Assembly (NCBI GenBank): GCA_000145985.1
Contig: CP002098.1
Location: forward strand, 1,282,501 to 1,346,500
From: Ignisphaera aggregans DSM 17230
Lineage (GTDB): Archaea > Thermoproteota > Thermoprotei_A > Sulfolobales > Ignisphaeraceae
Reading direction: 5' to 3'
DNA: 64,000 nt
Within the stretch, counting starts at the first letter, position 1, and the number at the start of each line of letters is the position of its first letter. Made by a program: the position numbers and the translations under genes. Below, piece by piece: positions 34,893 through 42,869 of the stretch. The notes below the pieces were generated by a model. It was not told the DNA's origin and ran no database searches. It saw nothing but the letters and a program-made list of their open reading frames with translations.

Positions 34893-35402
34893 ATGCCTAG
34901 GATAAAGGTAATAAAGATTCAGGTAGAGGGTGGGAAGGCTTCACCAGCTCCACCTCTAGGACCTGCTATAACTGATGCAGGACTAAATGTAGCTGAAGTT
35001 ATTGAGAAGATAAATAAGATGACTGAGGTGTACAAAGGATTAACAGTAACAGTAAAGATTATTGTTGATCTCGATACTAAGAACTATGAAATAGAGCTTG
35101 AGTTACCGACAGTGACAAGTATGTTACTATCGATGGCAAAGGCATCGGAACCTTCTGGCGATCCTATGCATAAGAAGATAGGTAATATAAGTATTGAGGA
35201 TGTTGTAAGAGTTGCATTGCTGAAGAAACCAGAGCTAACAGCTAAAAGTTTAAAGGCTGCAGTAAAGACAATTCTAGGATCTGCTAGATCCATAGGACTT
35301 ACAGTAGAGGGCAAGGATCCTAAGGATGTGATAAAAGAGGTGGAACAAGGTGTATATGATGCTATTTTGGGTAAATATGAGGGTGAGTGGTCAAGGGTGT
35401 AA
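34893..35402 (+). CDS. rpl11: Ribosomal protein L11
   Basis: A 169-residue protein of the GTPase-associated centre. The N-terminal [16 protein letters not shown] is the L11 hallmark, with the rRNA-binding C-domain [20 protein letters not shown] and [15 protein letters not shown]. It begins two bases after spt5. It binds 23S near the L10 stalk base. Confidence 0.97.
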   Translation: MPRIKVIKIQVEGGKASPAPPLGPAITDAGLNVAEVIEKINKMTEVYKGLTVTVKIIVDLDTKNYEIELELPTVTSMLLSMAKASEPSGDPMHKKIGNISIEDVVRVALLKKPELTAKSLKAAVKTILGSARSIGLTVEGKDPKDVIKEVEQGVYDAILGKYEGEWSRV

Positions 35403-35408
35403 TGATTT

Positions 35409-36062
35409 ATGAGTATAACCTCAAAGGAATATGGTGAAAGAATAAAGGAATTGATTAGACTTGCCATAGATACTAGTAAGCCTAGAAAATATGTTCAAAG
35501 TGTAGAATTGATAGTAACATTTAGTGGTGTTGATGTTAAGAAGCAACAGGAGTTTAGATTTAGGGATACAGTATTTCTGCCAAAGGGCTTGGGTAAGAAT
35601 AATAAGATATGTATGGTTCTAGATGATACCCAGGTACAGAGAGCAACTGAGCTAGGTGTTTATAGAGCTATTGGTAAGAGTGAACTATCTAAGATTGATA
35701 AGAAGACAGCTAAAAAAATAGCACAAGAATGTGATTGGGTATTGGTAAGAGCAGATTTAATGGGTTTAGCTGGCAGGGTTCTTGGACCTGCTCTAGGGCC
35801 TAGGGGTAAAGCACCTATAGCTATTCCTCCTACAGCAAGTATAGAGAGCATAGTTGCTCAGTATAGAAATGCTACAAGGCTCCATTCAAAGGAGCAGCCA
35901 TGGGTAGGCTGTAGAATAGGTACAGTGAAGATGTCTATAGAGGATCTTACTGAAAATGCTATTGCTGTACTACACTATATTGAAGAAAAGATAAAAAGAC
36001 CTCTGCTCCAAGTTGCACGTATATATGTAAAAACTACGAGTAGTCCTGCATTAGAATTGTAA
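35409..36062 (+). CDS. rpl1: Ribosomal protein L1
   Basis: A 217-residue L1-stalk protein. FSGVDVKKQQEFRFRDTVFL, GLAGRVLGPALGPRGKAPI (the L1 signature) and a C-terminal strand VYVKTTSSPALEL-like segment are clear. In archaea L1 often represses its own operon by binding an mRNA mimic of its rRNA site; I did not identify such a site here. It lies six bases after rpl11. Confidence 0.96.
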   Translation: MSITSKEYGERIKELIRLAIDTSKPRKYVQSVELIVTFSGVDVKKQQEFRFRDTVFLPKGLGKNNKICMVLDDTQVQRATELGVYRAIGKSELSKIDKKTAKKIAQECDWVLVRADLMGLAGRVLGPALGPRGKAPIAIPPTASIESIVAQYRNATRLHSKEQPWVGCRIGTVKMSIEDLTENAIAVLHYIEEKIKRPLLQVARIYVKTTSSPALEL

Positions 36063-36075
36063 AGAGGTGTCTGGT

Positions 36076-37161
36076 TTGAAGGCTGGTTTAAAAGCGGAAT
36101 TGGAAAGACTTGTTAAGGAGCTATCATCTTCTCATGTGATGGAGGAGAAGAGGATTGGTGTAGCTAGAGCTGAGAAGAGAAAACAGATAGAGATGGCTAA
36201 AAAGTTATTGAATGAATATAGAACTATTGTTTTAATAGATGCTAATAGAGTACCTGCAAAGTTCTTTACATATCTTAGGCAAAGGCTATATGGTATAGCT
36301 GTAGTAAAAATGTTTAAAAATAATTTGTTGTTGTTAGCTTTGAAAGAGATGGGTTATGCTAATGTTGATGAATTTTCAAGATTTTTAACAGGGCCTAATG
36401 TAGCTATATTTACAAATCTTAATCCATTTGAGATAAAATTGCTGTTAGATAAGATTTCCATGCCTATGAGGGCAAGACCCGGAGATAAGATTGATAGAGA
36501 AATTGTAGTTCCACCAATGAGAACAGAGCTAAAGCCTGGACCTATAATGAGTCTTTTCGGAAAGCTTAAAATACCGATACAGGTAAGAGATGGTGTTATA
36601 TGGATTGCTAAGGAAGCTACAATTGCTAGACCAGGAGATGTAGTTACACCAGAGCTTGCATCTCTATTTGATAAGCTTGGTGTTGAGCCTAGCTTTATAA
36701 AAGCTAATGTTAAGGTTGCTTTTGAGAGAGGGATTGTGATACCTGCTGAGAAGCTTTATATAGATATTGAGGCTTATAGAAACGAATTTGTGAAGGGTGT
36801 TATAGATGCAATTAATATTGCATCAGAAATTGTTATACCAGTACCAGAGATAGTTAAGGTGTCTATAGGTAAGGCATTCATTAGAGCTTCAAAGATCTTA
36901 GCAGAAACAGGTATAGTAACGAAGGAATCTGCTCCAATAGTATTTATGAATGCTTTATCAAAGGCATTATATCTAGCATCATTATTAGCACAGAAAGTTC
37001 CAGAGCTTGGGCAAACACTACCTGCTGTACAGCAGATTCAACAGCCACAACCCGTGGCTGCTCCAGCTAAGGAGGAGGCTAAGGCTGAGGAGAAGGAGGA
37101 GAAGAAGGAGGGTGTGTCTGAGGAAGAGCTTGCTGAAGGTCTTTCAGCACTCTTTGGCTAA
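36076..37161 (+). CDS. rpl10: Ribosomal protein L10 (P0)
   Basis: A 361-residue P0-type stalk protein. The rRNA-binding domain comes first (VIDANRVPAKFFTYLRQRL-like region), then the insertion domain of archaeal/eukaryal P0 and helices that bind L12 dimers, a Gln/Pro/Ala hinge, and the acidic tail ending EEELAEGLSALFG that recruits elongation factors. I prefer TTG 36076, six bases after GAGGTG; GTG 36067 overlaps that site. The gene expected next, rpl12, is not downstream: a convergent SIS-domain gene follows. Confidence 0.95.
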   Translation: MKAGLKAELERLVKELSSSHVMEEKRIGVARAEKRKQIEMAKKLLNEYRTIVLIDANRVPAKFFTYLRQRLYGIAVVKMFKNNLLLLALKEMGYANVDEFSRFLTGPNVAIFTNLNPFEIKLLLDKISMPMRARPGDKIDREIVVPPMRTELKPGPIMSLFGKLKIPIQVRDGVIWIAKEATIARPGDVVTPELASLFDKLGVEPSFIKANVKVAFERGIVIPAEKLYIDIEAYRNEFVKGVIDAINIASEIVIPVPEIVKVSIGKAFIRASKILAETGIVTKESAPIVFMNALSKALYLASLLAQKVPELGQTLPAVQQIQQPQPVAAPAKEEAKAEEKEEKKEGVSEEELAEGLSALFG

Positions 37162-37180
37162 AACATTTTTGTATCTTATA

Positions 37181-37810
37181 TCATACCTCTATATTTGCAT
37201 GTTCTTGTCTTAAATCTTCCTCAGTTTTACCAAATCTATGCATAAGCTCTGCTATAACTGCATCTAGAAAAACTGCTGCACAATCCTCAAATAGTGTTCC
37301 TAGTGGTGCTAATGGTTCGTGAAGTCCTAGTACCTGTCTAGCAAAATAGTCTTCTACATGGCTAATCTTAGTTCTTCCAGGAATCTCTACAACTACATCT
37401 GCTAATCTAGCTAAGGGGGAATCTATAAAACTTGTTATTGCTATAACCTTTGCACCAACAGTTTTAGCTGCTTCTGCAGCAGTAACTATTAGAGCAGTTC
37501 TACCAGAGCCAGAGATAGCTATAACTATATCATCTTTTCTAACAGGAGATACAATAGTATCGCCAAGAACATATACATCAAAACCAAGGTGCTTTAACCT
37601 CATTGCAAAAGCTCTACCAACCAAACCACTCCTCCCAGCACCAATAACAAGAATTCTACGATCATTCTTATAAGCATCTTCCAACAACTTAATAAAGTTC
37701 TCCACCTGTGGAGACTTAATAACAGCTAGAGCATTAGATATAAAATTTGAGATCTGTAAATAGGCTCGATACAACATAGGTAGCTTCTCAGCTAACTCAG
37801 GATTACTCAA
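37181..37810 (-). CDS. hxlB: 6-phospho-3-hexuloisomerase (SIS domain)
   Basis: A 209-residue SIS-domain enzyme interconverting 3-hexulose 6-phosphate and fructose 6-phosphate, used by archaea to make ribose phosphate. [20 protein letters not shown] and [14 protein letters not shown] are the sugar-phosphate loops; [11 protein letters not shown] follows. TTG 37810 is preferred, with GGTG seven bases upstream; frames further upstream give an implausible aromatic-rich leader and contain the A+T-rich promoter. The partner 3-hexulose-6-phosphate synthase is not in the window. It converges on rpl10. Confidence 0.92.
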   Translation of the reverse strand: MSNPELAEKLPMLYRAYLQISNFISNALAVIKSPQVENFIKLLEDAYKNDRRILVIGAGRSGLVGRAFAMRLKHLGFDVYVLGDTIVSPVRKDDIVIAISGSGRTALIVTAAEAAKTVGAKVIAITSFIDSPLARLADVVVEIPGRTKISHVEDYFARQVLGLHEPLAPLGTLFEDCAAVFLDAVIAELMHRFGKTEEDLRQEHANIEV

Positions 37811-37924
37811 AACATAACACCAAAACCAATAACAATAATACAGAAAAAAAGCTTTAAAGAAAAAGCAAGAAATATAAACCAGCATTAAAACTCATAAAGC
37901 AGACACAAAACCTATTATATTTTA

Positions 37925-38001
37925 GCCGCCGTAGCTCAGCTCGGTAGAGCGCCGGCCTTGTAAGCCGGTGGTCGCGGGTTCAAATCCCGCCGGCGGCTCC
38001 A
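37925..38001 (+). tRNA. tRNA-Thr (anticodon TGT), CCA encoded
   Basis: Cloverleaf with acceptor GCCGCCG/CGGCGGC, anticodon stem CCGGC/GCCGG around loop CTTGTAA (TGT anticodon), T arm GCGGG TTCAAAT CCCGC, discriminator T and encoded CCA (37999-38001). No intron. It marks the left edge of the accessory island, a typical integration position. Confidence 0.97.
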
Positions 38002-38232
38002 AGAATAGAATTTCCTCCATAAAATTTTTATATCTGATTGAATAGTTTCCACTTTTGTCATAGCTCATCGTAACGTCATTGTCAAGCCACTCCTCATCCA
38101 TGGTTCTGCTCCCAGCTCTATCGCTAGGATATGGGCGTCAGGGGTAGTACTTCAATACTGAATTCATCTATAGCTCACCCTTCTACGTTCCACCAGAAGT
38201 TAGCTATGTGTGTAGTGGTGATCAGTATAGAT

Positions 38233-38667
38233 TCAGAGAGTATAGCTTAACTCCTTAATGATCTGGCTAGCTTTTCCAGCTATGTTGCTGAATTTGCTGA
38301 GCAACTCCTTATCATAAGTTATTAATTTGGAGCCTGTAGTTCTGGCCAAAGCTACGTAGACTGCATCATACACTGTTATGCTATGATTGAAGGCTATCTC
38401 GATAGCTCTATCTAAAACTTCTAGATCACTAACAACTTTTAGGTGTAGGATTTTCAACGCTTCAATTGCGTTGATAACATCAGTCGGAGTTAGACCGCCA
38501 ATGTATCTGAGAGCGTTTGACAACTCCACGAAGAGCAACGAAGGAATGTATATGATGACCATGCCATTTATATGCAGATCTCTGATCCTGCGCATCTCTT
38601 CGGATTCATCCTCCTCAACAAACCACTTAGCCACAGCACTTGCATCAAGGACAAGACTAATCTTCAT
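38233..38667 (-). CDS. vapC: VapC-type PIN-domain toxin (ribonuclease)
   Basis: A 144-residue PIN-domain protein. The acidic active-site residues are seen: Asp in LVLDASAVAKWF, Glu in FVELSNALRYIG and Asp in ITVYDAVYVALA, with a final TYDKEL. VapC toxins cleave specific RNAs, often tRNA-iMet, rRNA loops or mRNAs. Its start overlaps the vapB stop by four bases (ATGA), so the two are translationally coupled. Confidence 0.9.
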   Translation of the reverse strand: MKISLVLDASAVAKWFVEEDESEEMRRIRDLHINGMVIIYIPSLLFVELSNALRYIGGLTPTDVINAIEALKILHLKVVSDLEVLDRAIEIAFNHSITVYDAVYVALARTTGSKLITYDKELLSKFSNIAGKASQIIKELSYTL

Positions 38668-38885
38668 CTACGATCCCTAAACTCCCTGATTATTTCGGCT
38701 ACGGGCTTCTCCGGCTTCGCTTTGTGGGAGATCTCCTCCATAACCTTCAGAGCCCAGTTGATCTCCTCTTCACGAACCTTCTCCTCTAAGGCTCTCCGGA
38801 TAACATCACTCCAATTCACATGTCTAAGTTTTTCCATTCTCTCCTTAAGTTCCTTGGGAATCCTAACAGTAATCTTAACAGACAT
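38664..38885 (-). CDS. vapB: VapB-type ribbon-helix-helix antitoxin
   Basis: A 73-residue protein with an N-terminal ribbon-helix-helix DNA-binding domain (MSVKITVRIPKELKERMEKL) and a C-terminal charged tail that should wrap the VapC toxin. ATG 38885 is preferred, with GGTG five bases upstream; TTG 38900 would place the start within the operator. Such antitoxins repress their own promoter, and two inverted repeats lie upstream of it (38896-38947). Confidence 0.85.
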   Translation of the reverse strand: MSVKITVRIPKELKERMEKLRHVNWSDVIRRALEEKVREEEINWALKVMEEISHKAKPEKPVAEIIREFRDRR

Positions 38886-38895
38886 GACAACACCA

Positions 38896-38947
38896 GACAA
38901 GATATGTCCTGTCAGAATTTATAAGTCTTATCTATGTAAGTACATAG
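38896..38947 (-). promoter_or_regulatory. Promoter and candidate operators of vapBC
   Basis: Read on the minus strand: a 16-base inverted repeat CTATGTA-N2-TACATAG (38932-38947), then a TATA box (complement of ATTTATAAGT, 38918-38927), then an 18-base imperfect palindrome GACAAGATATGTCCTGTC (38896-38913, 14 of 18 symmetric) between TATA and the start codon. This fits autorepression by VapB, but which repeat is bound is not known. Confidence 0.6.
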
Positions 38948-39063
38948 ATTAACCATACTTGAAGATGTCAGCCAAAAAGTTGTAAAGGTTGCAGAACACT
39001 CCTACGGCATTGAAGTGAGGATTTGGCAGTATCTACAGCGCGAAAACAGAGGCTGAAGAAATC

Positions 39064-39723
39064 TCAACCCGCGGAGTCAAACTCGCCTATGCCTAAGCTT
39101 GGATACCACCATGTCTCCATAGATATGTAGAAGCCGTAATCTGGGTCGTAGTCGAGCATAACCCTTACAGATATATTGTGCTTGCTCAGAACCCTGTAAA
39201 CCTCTAGGAAAGCTTTGATCAGAGGATACTCAGGAGTAATGATATCGATGGAAGACTCGATATCATCAACTTCTCGAAGTGTATGTCTATATTTATCAGC
39301 GGAATTTGAAATTTGTGTATAGCTTCAGTAATCAGAGGTTAACTGCTTGACATCGCTTAACGACCTCTTGAGCATGTCTACAAACTCTTCTAAATCTCTC
39401 TCAACGCGTTTGACATCCTCAGCTACAGCTTCCTTTTCATCTATGCTTAACTCCAAGAACTTGTTTATCTTCGGAGAGATCTGAGCCATAGAGATTAACG
39501 CTCTGAAAAGTTTGCCCAAAGTTTCGGGAGGAACCAGCTTAGATACTTCCTCTAGCGATTCCGGCTTAAGGACTTCAGTCATCAATTCTTTGATGGGTTT
39601 ACCAACTTCTTTCTCCAACTTGATTATGGCATCCAATGTTTGTATGTATAAATCTAGAAGCTGTATAACAGGCTTGAGCGCGTTTGCAGATAGGTTTGAC
39701 AGGTGAATCCATTGAATATTCAA
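39064..39723 (-). pseudogene. Unknown island protein interrupted by one in-frame TGA
   Basis: From TTG 39723 a 132-residue helical frame (KPVIQLLDLYIQTLDAIIKL...EEFVDMLKRSLSDVKQ) ends at TGA 39327-39325. The same frame stays open for a further 86 codons to TGA 39066-39064, and this second part looks like real protein (PEYPLIKAFLEVYRVLSKH, VMLDYDPDYGFYISMETWWY). The simplest reading is one gene of about 219 codons broken by a nonsense mutation. Two adjacent genes is the alternative, but the second part lacks a good early start. Family not recognised. Confidence 0.55.
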
Positions 39724-39816
39724 CCTAGCAAGTTTTCCAGACAGTTAACAGTTTATTAATTTTCATTTGTTCCACATATAAGTTTAAGTTCTGAAAGTTC
39801 TCAGAGACACCTCCAG

Positions 39817-39891
39817 TCAAACCTTCGTACCTCCTAAGACTCGAGCTGAAATGTCTCTGACCCTCTTCACGCTTTCTACATTTCTAAGCAT
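39817..39891 (-). pseudogene. Possible truncated nucleotidyltransferase start
   Basis: Two bases after the HEPN gene's stop, ATG 39891 opens a 24-codon frame (MLRNVESVKRVRDISARVLG) that resembles the N-terminal helix of minimal nucleotidyltransferases normally partnered with HEPN. It stops before the GSxxxG catalytic motif would appear. It may be a remnant of the antitoxin partner. Evidence is weak and positional. Confidence 0.3.
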
Positions 39892-39893
39892 TC

Positions 39894-40244
39894 TCAATCC
39901 ATGGTACTTTCCTTGTCCAGAACCATCCTGGCTGTGTCTCTGAGCTCTCTGTAGAGTTGAAGCACTTCATAAGCATCTGCTTCCGACAGAATGTAGTTCA
40001 GATCATATCTTGTCCTATTCCTAAGATCCAACCCTCTGTATAGTTTCGATACAATCTCTCTGTTGACTTCGCCGGGGAACAGGTATAGTTCCCCAAACCT
40101 CTGTATATAGCCTCCGCGACTCCTCGGCAGAGCTCCTCCTCTGGTCAACATCAAAGCCTTGAGCAGAAGTTCAACGATATTCTGCCCCAGGAGGGCAACA
40201 CTCCCGAGGTCTGCTAAGTCCTCGACATAGGGCAAGACATTCAC
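39894..40244 (-). CDS. HEPN-domain protein
   Basis: A 116-residue helical protein. LLGQNIVELLLKALMLTRG, then IQRFGELYLFPGEV and a late LDLRNRTRYDLNYILSEADA follow the pattern of archaeal HEPN proteins that act with minimal nucleotidyltransferases, where the RN-x-x-RYD segment replaces the R-x4-6-H of RNase-type HEPN. The start (GTG 40244) is uncertain. Its expected partner downstream is reduced to about 24 codons, so the pair is probably non-functional or orphaned. Confidence 0.6.
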   Translation of the reverse strand: MNVLPYVEDLADLGSVALLGQNIVELLLKALMLTRGGALPRSRGGYIQRFGELYLFPGEVNREIVSKLYRGLDLRNRTRYDLNYILSEADAYEVLQLYRELRDTARMVLDKESTMD

Positions 40245-40447
40245 CGCTAATCCAGCACTCGCGGAGAATTAAACCTTGCTGAGAGTTGTGGATCTGCTTC
40301 CCCCGATACGGGAGCTTCCAGGGATGTGTAAGGCTCCGAGAAGGGGGTGGTGAGTAGCAGGATAAGGATTGATCTAAGCGGGCTGAAGAGCATGATTGTT
40401 TAAAATCCCTCAGTATGCTTTAGCTGATTCAGGCTCGGTGTGTAGCT

Positions 40448-41122
40448 GTGAGCGTGGAGAGGCTTGTGTTGGTGCTGCTCGGAGTTGCACTGATATCCCT
40501 AGGCATCCTCGTAGTCTCGATTCCCTCGATTGCTAGTGTGAGGGTTGAGAATAGGTTCACAGTGGAGTTCACAAAGAATGTTACCGTGGAGCCGGAGTCC
40601 AGTCTCTACCTGTGGATACCCTTCAGGGAGAGCAACGTAAACGTCAGTATTACGGTCAGCATCGAGGGTAGCGAGATAGGGTTCGAAACATATGTCTGCC
40701 CTGGAAAGCCGTCTGAGTGCCCAGACGAAGTTGACTGGCTGTATGGCAGAAACACCCCTCCATGCAACGCAATGCAGTCGGTGACACTGTATAGGCGGAT
40801 CTCTCAGAACTTTAATACAAGCTTCAGAGCAGACCTCAGCGCCCCCTACTACATCATGCTCGACAACACGTTCTCCCAGACCCCAAAGAATGTGACGCTA
40901 GTCCTCAGGCTCACCTGGAGCGAAGCTCAGCACATCCTACAAGGCTTCAGAGGTCTAGGAGTCTCTATATCAGTGGTGGGAGCCATTTCATTCCTTCTAG
41001 GGTTCCTGCTGTCTAAAATCCGAGAAGCAGTGGAGAAGACCCGGCGCTGGTTAACATATTCGTTGCGCAACAGGATATGCCACGAAGAGACGAAAATCCT
41101 GAGCAGAACTCCCAATACCTAG
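40448..41122 (+). CDS. Membrane protein with external domain between two membrane helices
   Basis: A 224-residue protein. An N-terminal helix (LVLVLLGVALISLGILVVSI, residues 6-25) and a C-terminal one (VSISVVGAISFLLGFLLS, about residues 175-192) bracket an external, beta-rich domain with N-x-S/T sites and four Cys (VCPGKPSEC, PPCNAM). A short basic cytoplasmic tail ends it. A TATA-like GTTTAAAATC lies about 45 bases upstream. Base composition is clearly more G+C-rich than chromosomal neighbours. No family recognised. Confidence 0.6.
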   Translation: MSVERLVLVLLGVALISLGILVVSIPSIASVRVENRFTVEFTKNVTVEPESSLYLWIPFRESNVNVSITVSIEGSEIGFETYVCPGKPSECPDEVDWLYGRNTPPCNAMQSVTLYRRISQNFNTSFRADLSAPYYIMLDNTFSQTPKNVTLVLRLTWSEAQHILQGFRGLGVSISVVGAISFLLGFLLSKIREAVEKTRRWLTYSLRNRICHEETKILSRTPNT

Positions 41123-41658
41123 GAATAATGTGGAAGTAACGAATGGGGTTGCGGTTCTCTACCCGTATATGGGGACTGCTACATAGGCTGCGAGGGGTGT
41201 TGCAGAAGCGTTGGTTATATGGCTGTCACTATGAAGGTGCTCATGGTGTGTCTTCCGCACATCTATGATTACCTGCGTAAACCTGTTGCGTCGTGCACTA
41301 CAGTTGAAGTCTTGGAGTACGTAGCCGCAGCATTGGGCTCTACGGGGCTACGACGTTCAGAGCTATCCTGTTCCTCATATTCTCCATGGCTACGTAGCAC
41401 AGGTAGTGGAGCCCGATGAATAGGTAGATGAAGAGGGTCTGCACAGCATCAATGCAGAAGGCTATAGGCACACCAGTAGGGTGCTCACCATGGACTTCAA
41501 CAGAAGGAGCCTCCTAACGCTTATCGGGGCTGTACACAGGATGTGATCTGTGACCCTCAGCGAATCTCGTCGAAGGTCATTGTAGCTATAACCGTTGCAG
41601 AGAATACAGCTATCATTGTTTATAATGTGAATGTGTTTCATGTGATGTAGTGTTTGGT
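41123..41658. other. Decayed non-coding stretch of the island
   Basis: About 540 G+C-rich bases with no intact gene. On the minus strand a 50-codon open stretch (about 41490-41340) reads like part of a membrane protein (LFIYLFIGLHYLCYVAMEN). On the plus strand ATG 41234 opens MKVLMVCLPHIYDYLRKPVA, reminiscent of the start of a glycosyltransferase or cobalamin-binding protein, but the frame soon degenerates. I treat both as remnants. Confidence 0.45.
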
Positions 41659-41800
41659 ATGAGGGTTGTTGTTACTAGTGGTGCTAGTTTTATAGGTCAT
41701 AATATTGTTATTATCCAACAAATCCTATTTCTCCATATGGTTTGAGTAAATTGTTTAGTGAACAGATTCTAGATCTATATTCTCACTATCAATTAGACAG
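41659..41800 (+). pseudogene. Remnant of a sugar-nucleotide epimerase (GalE/RmlB-type)
   Basis: ATG 41659 begins MRVVVTSGASFIGHNIV, an SDR Rossmann start in which the usual TGGAGFIGS has become TSGASFIGH. Within 50 bases, in another frame, follows NPISPYGLSKLFSEQILDLY, the YxxxK catalytic motif that normally sits over 100 residues later. Most of the N-terminal half has been deleted with a frame change, and everything after about 41800 is lost or overlapped by the convergent ATPase gene. Confidence 0.75.
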
Positions 41801-41827
41801 CACGGCGAGCATCTATACGCATTGCGA

Positions 41828-42856
41828 CTATTTAGATGAAGCACTCAGCACTCTTCTAACTGCTTCTCTATGTAGCGGAGACTGCCATGCATATCTCTTC
41901 CCGATGCCCAGCCCTGGATCCCTCTCCGGTGGTGGAACATCTATCCAGAAGTATTCGTCTCTGTCCCATATCCTTATGATCAGGTTCTTCTCAATGAGCT
42001 TGTCTCTAAGCCTTTGAACAGGCTCTTCAGCTAGCCTCTCGAATATTACGTCAGGATCCTCTATAGCTTCTCTAAGGATCTCCAGGCTTTCATCGTTTAA
42101 TCTGAGCAGAGCCTCTTCAAGGTTTCTGGATACTATCAGATCATTCACTACGTGCTCCACCCTCCACCCAGCTCTGAGAAGCCCTGAGAGTATCATTGGG
42201 CTCCCTCCTGTCAACCTCCAAGTGGTCTCGAAGTCGAGCTTGGGATCTGGTACAAACCTATATAGCTCTTCGAATCCATTCCTAGACATATTCCACATAA
42301 TCCTAATGGTGACCCACCTATGTCTACCAACCCTCTCCCACGTTATGCCCTCACTGCTGGTCACCAACACTGCAATCCTCTCATATTCTCTAGGTGGATA
42401 CTCGATGAGATTCAGCAATGTTTTGGCGTAAGCCTCAGCCTTATCTAGCCCCACAGCCTGGAATATATCATCCATCAGCACTGCGACCCTAGGTCTCGAA
42501 AACTTCTTAATCACTCTATAAGCTATGCTAATAGCTACATCAACTATTTTAGAGTAGGGTTCTGGAAATACACCGAGAACCTCCTTAACTATGTCTTTCA
42601 CCGAGGGGGTGAACTCCAAGATCTCTTCAAACCTCTCGGCAAGGGGATTTGTATAGATCACATGGTATCCGAACTCCTCCTCAAGAATCACTTTAGCTTG
42701 TCTAAGAAAGGCTGTTTTACCACATCCCTCAGGACCATAGATGACATAGACGGGGTATGTACCTTTTTCAGCTAGTTCAGATAACTGTTTCAAAGCTCTA
42801 TCCCTGTCTACGAATTCAACCTTGAGATCCGCAAAGCTAAGCCTAATCCTCCTCAA
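41828..42856 (-). CDS. Archaeal P-loop ATPase, paralogue 2 of tandem pair
   Basis: A 342-residue STAND/AAA+-type ATPase of the archaeal ATPase family. FVDRDRALKQL precedes Walker A YGPEGCGKTAFL (about residues 40-51); Walker B is VAVLMDDIFQA, followed by the sensor-like strand LVTSSEG and the WRLTGGSPMIL motif of this family, then a C-terminal winged-helix-like part. It is closely similar to the next gene upstream along its length, so the pair arose by duplication. These proteins are common in accessory regions of thermophilic archaea; function unknown. Confidence 0.85.
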   Translation of the reverse strand: MRRIRLSFADLKVEFVDRDRALKQLSELAEKGTYPVYVIYGPEGCGKTAFLRQAKVILEEEFGYHVIYTNPLAERFEEILEFTPSVKDIVKEVLGVFPEPYSKIVDVAISIAYRVIKKFSRPRVAVLMDDIFQAVGLDKAEAYAKTLLNLIEYPPREYERIAVLVTSSEGITWERVGRHRWVTIRIMWNMSRNGFEELYRFVPDPKLDFETTWRLTGGSPMILSGLLRAGWRVEHVVNDLIVSRNLEEALLRLNDESLEILREAIEDPDVIFERLAEEPVQRLRDKLIEKNLIIRIWDRDEYFWIDVPPPERDPGLGIGKRYAWQSPLHREAVRRVLSASSK

Positions 42857-42869
42857 TACTGGATCACCC

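Noticed and set aside
37811-37885. Upstream extension of the hexuloisomerase gene
   Set aside because: The extra residues are aromatic-rich and cover the promoter region; TTG 37810 has a proper GGTG site and gives the family's usual length.
41219-41419. 66-codon plus-strand frame
   Set aside because: Only the first 20 residues resemble a protein start; the rest is low-quality frame in decayed DNA, so I list it as remnant sequence and not as a gene.
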